Of a DNA stretch of 64,000 bases, positions 59,074 to 64,000 are shown piece by piece. A model generated the notes under the pieces. That model saw nothing but the letters and a program-made list of their open reading frames with translations, searched no databases and was not told the DNA's origin. How positions within the stretch are numbered: the stretch's first letter is position 1; each line of letters opens with the position of its first letter. Source of the stretch: Symbiodinium natans (taxonomy: Eukaryota > Sar > Dinophyceae > Suessiales > Symbiodiniaceae); the NCBI GenBank assembly GCA_905221605.1, contig CAJNDS010000857.1:408817-472816 (forward strand), given 5' to 3'. The translations under genes were made by a program, and so were the position numbers.

Positions 59074-59607
59074 ATAGAGGCCAAGGTCGAGCTTGCTCCC
59101 AGCAAGGTCGACCTTGCTTGTGCATAGTCCAGAGTCTTGGCTACAGCAAAACGCTGGCCAGGCATTTCTAGGAGAGAGAGACGCCCCTCAATCTCGGGAG
59201 GTGTCTTTGCAGATTTGTCGGGAGGCAAAAAATCGGGGCCGTTTGCTTTCACTTTGCATGCTGCCTCAGTGCACATACCTTCGCCACCTTTCACCTGACA
59301 TGCCAGATGCAAGTGGGTATTGCACCCCAAAATCACTACAATCCTCGTTGTCGGGGATAGTACCTGCCTCAATGGTAGCGTATCCGTGGCGAGATGTGTG
59401 GAGCTTGGGTCCTTTGAGCAGGACCTTTCACTTGCGGGGGCGACGATACCAGGTTCTTCCGCAAGCGCCCTTTGGGATGCCCCGCAGGGCGTGTGGATGC
59501 GCATGAGTCTCTGCATGCCAAGGCAAGGCCCGTTGAAAAACCTCACAGACCAAGACTCGCCCGAGGCGCTCGGGGGAAGGGGAGGGGCAAGACTGAATGC
59601 AAGAGGT

Positions 59608-59758
59608 GGCACACATGCACACACGCAGACAGACAGATAGACAGACAGGCAGACAAAGAGACAGACAGACAGACAGACAGACACAGACAGACAGACAGAG
59701 ACAGACAGAGACAGACAGAGACAGACAGAGACAGACAGACGGACAGAGAACACACGCA
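59608..59758. repeat. ACAG tetranucleotide microsatellite
   Basis: GACA/CAGA units, downstream of the CH-domain gene. Confidence 0.97.
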
Positions 59759-59965
59759 CGCACGCAAGGACGCATGCATGCATGCACGCACGCAGGCACG
59801 CAAGGACGCAGGCACGCAGGCACGCAGGCGCGCGCACCCATGCACGCGTCCGCCCGCCCGCAATCGCCCGCATGCACGCATGCGCATGCACGCTTCTGTA
59901 CGCATACGAGCACATGCTCGCACGCACATGCTCGCTCGCACGCATGCATGCACGCATGCCCCTGT
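59750..59965. repeat. GCAC/GCATGCAC microsatellite
   Basis: ACGC, GCAT and CGCAGGCA units in a diffuse tandem array following the ACAG block. The very long open frames here on both strands are repeat artefacts. Confidence 0.95.
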
Positions 59966-60660
59966 GCACACCGTGCCGCCGCAGAAGCACCTCTCTATAC
60001 CTCTCTAGCACTTCTCCCTCCTTTTTTGAACACAAGACGCTTCGAAGGCTCGGCGCGAGCTCATGCGAGCTGTCCGAGCCCCAAGAAACCATGGACTCAG
60101 AGTGCTGGAGGATGTCTTCATGTCTGGGACGCGATGAGATCACGCTGCCCCCTTGTTGCTGTTTGAGATCTCAGTGCAGTGCTTGCGACGAAAGCAGGTG
60201 CGAACGCCTGCTTCCATCCGGCTACGACCAGATCCCGTGGACTGCGGCCGTGGACCGAGATATCCGAGATCCGCTGCCTCCGCTGTCTGCAGGCTCATGT
60301 GGTTTTGCCCGGGGCAAAAGCTGGTGAGGTGAGGATGGCATCGTTGCAGTGAATCTGCCACGGCCCCAAGGGCGCAAGCGCAGCTGTGGGCCACTTCTTT
60401 TAGAGATGATGGGAAGCAGCGGTTTCGTGCTTGCGCCAAGGGCGCGCCCCTTCGATCTAGCCAGCTCTGGGCGAACAGTGTGGCAAGCCCGGCACATGAG
60501 CACCCCCAGCAGGAAATCTGGTGCTGAGCACAGGGTTACGGCAGTCATATGCAGTCATCCGCTTGTACAGCACAAAGGCTGCGTGCGAGGCAGCGGGCTT
60601 CGTTCCAGGCTGCGGTATTCAGGCATCTCTGCATTCCGGGCGCATGCGGCCTTGATCTGC
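59966..60660. other. Stretch without recognisable gene
   Basis: No array and no family signature; overlapping short frames only. Confidence 0.4.
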
Positions 60661-60662
60661 AA

Positions 60663-60726
60663 AACCCTAAACCCTAAACCCTAAACCCTAAACCCTAAAC
60701 CCTAAACCCTAAACCCTAAACCCTAG
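60663..60726. repeat. CCCTAAA telomere-type array
   Basis: Nine perfect units. Confidence 0.97.
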
Positions 60727-60811
60727 ATTCCGCCCCAGGGTGCTCAGCGATCGGGGCCAGACAGAACTTCGAGCACAGGCCGGTCTCTTTGCCGTGTCTG
60801 CAGTTCTTTAC

Positions 60812-60912
60812 AGGGGTCTCCGAAAGTAGGGGGTACCTTATTGGGGTCCTTTTTGTAAGGGAATCCTACTACTTGGGGTTCTATATTGGGGGTCCCTTGC
60901 TGTCGTAAACTC
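60812..60912. mobile_element. Inverted-repeat element, GGGGTCTCCGAAAGTAGGGGGTACC
   Basis: AGGGGTCTCCGAAAGTAGGG at the left, internal AGGGAATCCTACTACTTGGG, right end GGTCCCTTGCTGTCGTAAAC. Read reversed, this is the 27601 family. Confidence 0.82.
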
Positions 60913-61245
60913 ACAGTTCTGAACGGCCTTAGAGACACTTTACAGCTGGTGCAGCTGACTTTGGGGCTATGCAGCGAGGTCACTCATTTCATCGGCGGAC
61001 CATGCGAGGAGGAGAAGGCCTCAAAGCAACCTTTGATCGGAGATCTGAGCGCTACAACAGTACCACAACACAATACGATACAATCCGCATCAGTCTGAAA
61101 CAGAGTTGCCCACGTGTGCACCGGCGATGCTCGCAGGTGGCTTGCTGCGTTGTCGCCTCTTCGTCCGGCTATAGCATCGTGCAGGAAGGGCGTTATGTGA
61201 CTCATGAGGGAGTTCATGAAACTTGGGGTTGGGAGCTAATATGAA

Positions 61246-61620
61246 ATGGATCTGAGTCGTTGCCAGGATGACGCCTGCCTACTTGCTGGGCTGTCGGTGG
61301 CCGAGGAGTTGCTGCGAGGTCAACCGCCCGAGAGCTGCGCTCCCCCTGAAAGGGAGATGTGGCAGGAGCTTGCATCGTCTGGGACCGGCGCGGCTGCAGA
61401 AGGTGCCGCAGCGGCCCTACGTCTGTCTGCTCCTGGCTCAGCTTTGCGGAGGGGCCTGCCCGTAGCCTCTTCGCCCCACTCGTGGATTCTGCATAGAAGC
61501 AGGCCATTGATGTGGCTGGAGCTGGAATATCCTCGATTTCGACCCTCGACGCGGAGGACAGAAAAGAGGAGGCCAGGCTGCCAGCCGGCTGTGTCAAGCC
61601 AAGGGGCGCTTCCCTTGTAG
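61246..61620 (+). CDS. Coding-like frame, unknown protein
   Basis: Open from ATG to TAG. The first ~65 residues look protein-like (CQDDACLLAGLSVAEELLRG, EREMWQELASSGTGAAAEGA); the rest is Arg/Ser/Pro-rich. A 190-codon minus frame (61214-61786) overlaps and lacks any signature. It could be a 5' exon of the P4-ATPase-like gene downstream, but nothing shows this. Confidence 0.35.
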   Translation: MDLSRCQDDACLLAGLSVAEELLRGQPPESCAPPEREMWQELASSGTGAAAEGAAAALRLSAPGSALRRGLPVASSPHSWILHRSRPLMWLELEYPRFRPSTRRTEKRRPGCQPAVSSQGALPL

Positions 61621-62109
61621 TGAATGGTGGAATGCTGTTGTAAAGGTACCCTCCGGAGACACAAAACGTCGGCGCATTGAGCTCGAGGCCAGGGAGTTCA
61701 GCAGGTGACCCGTTTGGGACCGGCGACCTGCGCGATGTCTGCAGATGCCAGAGGCTGACGCAAGCCCAGACTCGAATGCTGCACACGATTCGTGCTCTGC
61801 CCAGTCCGAGAGTTGTGATTTCACGTTATGCTTTCGCGTGGGCTTCGGCCTCCAGTCGCTTCTTGCGTTAGGTCTGTGCGGGTTTTCGTCTACTGGGGCT
61901 ACGCTGGCTGGAGCGGTGCTGGGTGGAGAGAACGCTTTTGCAAGAGGGCTGAGCCTGTGATGCTGTCATTGGTGATCTAGGAGCCGTTGTCAGCTAATGG
62001 GCGAGATCGCTCGAGGCCAGGCTGGTTTTTTCCATAGCTGCATGCAATCTTCGTGGCCAAGCAAGTCTGGGCTGACTCGGGTCAACACGATGCGAATTCC
62101 CTAATTCCT

Positions 62110-62295
62110 AAGCCCTAGAGGCTCTAAGCCTTAAACCCTAAGCCCTAAGCCCTAAGCCCTGAGCCCTAAGCCCTAAGCCTTAAGCCGTAAGCCCTAAGCC
62201 CTAAGCCCTAAGCCCTAAGCCCTAAGCCCTAAGCCCTAAACCCTAAGCCCTAAGCATTAAGCCCTAAACCCTAAGCCCTAAACCCTAAACCCTGC
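62110..62295. repeat. CCCTAAG-dominated array
   Basis: More than fifteen CCCTAAG units, returning to CCCTAAA in the last 40 bases, ending directly at the SPDEAAL exon. Confidence 0.97.
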
Positions 62296-63385
62296 AAAGT
62301 TCCTGACAGGCAGTTGGGGCTTGTGCAAAGCCAACACCCAGGACGTCGTATCCAAAAGCCCTGACGAGGCTGCACTGCTCTCTTGTGCAGTCTTGCACAC
62401 GGTTTAGGGTTTCGGGTTTAAGGTTTCGGGTTTAGGGTTTAGGTTTTAGGTTTCAGGGTTTAGGTTTCAGGGTTCAGGGTTCAGGGTTTAGGGTTTAGGG
62501 TTTAGGGTTTTGGGAGTCATCCTCGAATCTCTGGGGAGGTCTGGCACGAGGTCTATCCTCGATTGGTCTTCGCTCCCAGAAGTGACTCCTGGATGTGCAT
62601 GGGGTAGATGTCATGGTTCAGGGTTCAGGGTTTAGGGTTTAGGGTTCCGGGTTCAGGGATTAGGGCTTAGGGTTCCGGGTTCAGGGTTAAGGGTTTAACG
62701 TGGTTTCAGACACGTTTTGCCACGTGTTTTGCAGAGCTGTGGCCCAGGAAATGAGCGAATCTTATGGAGGCAACGGTGCAGCTGGATGTTTTCATGAGTT
62801 TTCGTGACATCTTCCGACTGAAAGCCAGTGCAGAATGAAACTTTACTTCTGTGCAGGAGAATCGCCAGAAGAGGAGGAACGGCGCCAACAGCTGTTGGCG
62901 TCTCAGGGCAGAGTGCGGGATGGTTCATGTAGGCTTCTCCTGTTAACACGCCCCTCTTTTGCCTCTAGACATCTCCAAGCTCTAAATGGGGTGTTAGAAA
63001 ATGCGCGTACACTTTGTGAGACTTCCTGTCACAAGGATGATGGACTTTGGCGGTACCTTAGGGGTACCCTGCTTTGGCAAATGCCCACACACCCCAAAAC
63101 CCTAAGCCATCACCAATCATTCTGCGCATCCCTAAACCCTAAACCCTAAACCCTAAACCCTAAACCCTAAACCCTAAACCCTAAACCCTAAACCCTAAAC
63201 CCTAAACCCTAAACCCTAAACCCCAAACCCTAAACCCTAAACCCTAAACCCTAAACCCTAAACCCTAAACTCTAAACCCTAAACCCTAAACCCTAAACCT
63301 TAGTAAGGCGCCGCATGGCCATCATCCACGACCTCCTTACCGGCCGGCAAGCAGCATCTCGCGCCACTTCGTCTGCACGAATCGT
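62296..63385 (+). CDS. P4-type ATPase (lipid flippase)-like exons, partial
   Basis: P4-ATPases flip phospholipids across membranes. ~62310-62400 reads WGLCKANTQDVVSKSPDEAA then LLSCAVLHT; SPDEAAL is the P4 signature in the nucleotide-binding domain. ~63306-63385 reads RRRMAIIHDLLTGRQ, like the R-x-RMS-(V/I)-I-(V/I) segment that follows SPDE at the right distance in this family. Other open stretches between (~62530-62590, ~62835-62930) may be exons but show no signature. The phosphorylation DKTG motif and membrane segments are not in the window, so the gene would start upstream and run on. A further basic stretch at ~63893-63990 is open to the window end. Confidence 0.45.
62402..62510. repeat. 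Worn TTTAGGG array
   Basis: TTTAGGG with TTTCGGG and TTCAGGG variants, directly after the SPDEAAL exon. Confidence 0.93.
62615..62700. repeat. Worn TTCAGGG/TTTAGGG array
   Basis: Variant-rich units. Confidence 0.88.
63128..63302. repeat. CCCTAAA telomere-type array
   Basis: Twenty-five near-perfect units ending directly at the RRRMAIIHD exon. Confidence 0.98.
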
Positions 63386-63490
63386 TTAGGGTTTAGGGTT
63401 TAGGGTTTAGAGGGTTTAGGGTTTAGGGTTTAGGGTTTAGGGTTTAGGGGGTTTAGGGTTTAGGGGTTTAGGGTTTAGGGTTTAGGGTTG
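63384..63490. repeat. TTTAGGG telomere-type array (G orientation)
   Basis: Fifteen units directly after the RRRMAIIHD exon, inverse to the array in front of it. Confidence 0.97.
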
Positions 63491-63523
63491 GGAGGGTTTG
63501 ACAATGATGGGCAGTTCTCAAAA

Positions 63524-63631
63524 AGGGGGTTGCCGAAACTCGGGGTAGCTTATTGGGGTCCTTATTATAAGTGAATTCCTACTATTTTGGGGGGTCTATT
63601 TTCGGGGTCCCCTATTTTGGTAAACCCCCGA
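63524..63631. mobile_element. Inverted-repeat element, GGGGGTTGCCGAAACTCGGGG
   Basis: Left end GGGGGTTGCCGAAACTCGGG, internal GTGAATTCCTACTATTTTGG, right end CCTATTTTGGTAAACCCCCG. 27601 family. Confidence 0.85.
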
Positions 63632-63797
63632 GTCACGGCCCCTGATTGGTCCGGTAGATGCGAACCACGAAACTGTTGCACGGAGTGCTGCGCTGGTCGG
63701 CAGGAAGAGGAGGAAGAAGCTACGAATGACGCGGAGGAGGCGCATTTGGGATTCGTGCTGTTGATTCGCGCGCTTCGTGTCTTCAACCCCGAACCTA

Positions 63798-63885
63798 TAA
63801 CCCTAAACCCTAAACCCTAAACCCTAAACCCTAAACCCTAAACCCTAAACCCTAAACCCTAAACCCTAAAACCTAAACACCCTAG
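63798..63885. repeat. CCCTAAA telomere-type array
   Basis: About eleven perfect units, ending worn. Confidence 0.97.
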
Positions 63886-64000
63886 ACTGCTAGAAGGAGG
63901 AGACTCAAGGTGGAGCTCAAGAACGCGCTGCGCGACCCACAGCACACTTTGCTTGGGATACAGTTGCATTCTCAAGGGCGCCCGTCCTCGGCGGGCGAGA

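Noticed and set aside
58647-60143. 498-codon open frame on the minus strand
   Set aside because: It runs through the ACAG and GCAC microsatellites (Cys/Val/Ser/Leu and Arg/Ala/Cys runs) and antisense to the last exon of the CH-domain gene; the length comes from the repeats.
60663-63885. Chromosome end or true telomere
   Set aside because: Arrays are short, in both orientations, internal, and lie between coding exons throughout the window; nothing indicates a terminal array.
1-64000. tRNA, rRNA, CRISPR or bacterial promoter features
   Set aside because: None could be read; the evenly spaced repeats are contiguous heptamers without unique spacers, so they are not CRISPR.

Overview
The window looks like nuclear DNA of a dinoflagellate, most plausibly a Symbiodiniaceae-type alga. 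Every recognisable gene lies on the + strand. Most are cut into many short exons (often 30-150 bases), and the introns are packed with plant/dinoflagellate-type telomere heptamers (CCCTAAA or TTTAGGG). I count roughly 100 such arrays in both orientations. Short inverted-repeat elements of at least seven families and many microsatellites fill the rest. I saw no rRNA or tRNA gene, no CRISPR array and no bacterial-style operon.

Layout: (1) ~187-2482, 3' part of a voltage-gated cation channel (S4, S5, pore, S6, EF-hand). (2) ~3783-4108, a Lys/Pro/Ala-rich exon pair of unknown gene. (3) 4837-5820, a complete intronless aquaporin-family gene. (4) ~7369-12170, glutaminyl-tRNA synthetase in about 16 exons, followed at 12785-13162 by exons encoding the C-terminal tail typical of cytosolic cysteinyl-tRNA synthetase. 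(5) ~14041-20841, an EB1-family microtubule plus-end protein. Its N-terminal and C-terminal halves are separated by exons of an acyl-protein-thioesterase-like alpha/beta hydrolase (~16991-20025), which ends in four Trp/Leu repeats. (6) ~21845-33600, many coding-like exons I could not name, including a possible BART-like exon and a Trp-rich gene. (7) ~34840-36004, an unrecognised longer coding-like block. (8) ~38320-44400, scattered anonymous exons. (9) ~44918-46900 (perhaps to 47553), a RING-CH (RINGv) zinc-finger gene with its zinc ligands spread over three or four exons. (10) ~50350-59073, a long calponin-homology-domain gene with coiled-coil N-terminus and acidic EF-hand-like C-terminus. 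(11) ~62285-63385, two exons resembling a P4-type ATPase (flippase).

The genes show no obvious pathway link. They are an ordinary unidirectional dinoflagellate gene row: transport, translation, cytoskeleton and ubiquitin signalling. The unusual feature is the architecture. Telomere-type arrays act as the bulk of most introns. One intron (50756-50902) is bounded by a 19-base direct repeat containing AGGT, which looks like a fossil of how such introns arise. Two introns of the calponin-homology gene carry related sequence, as introner elements would. Exon boundaries given here are read by eye from protein-family similarity and are approximate unless stated otherwise.
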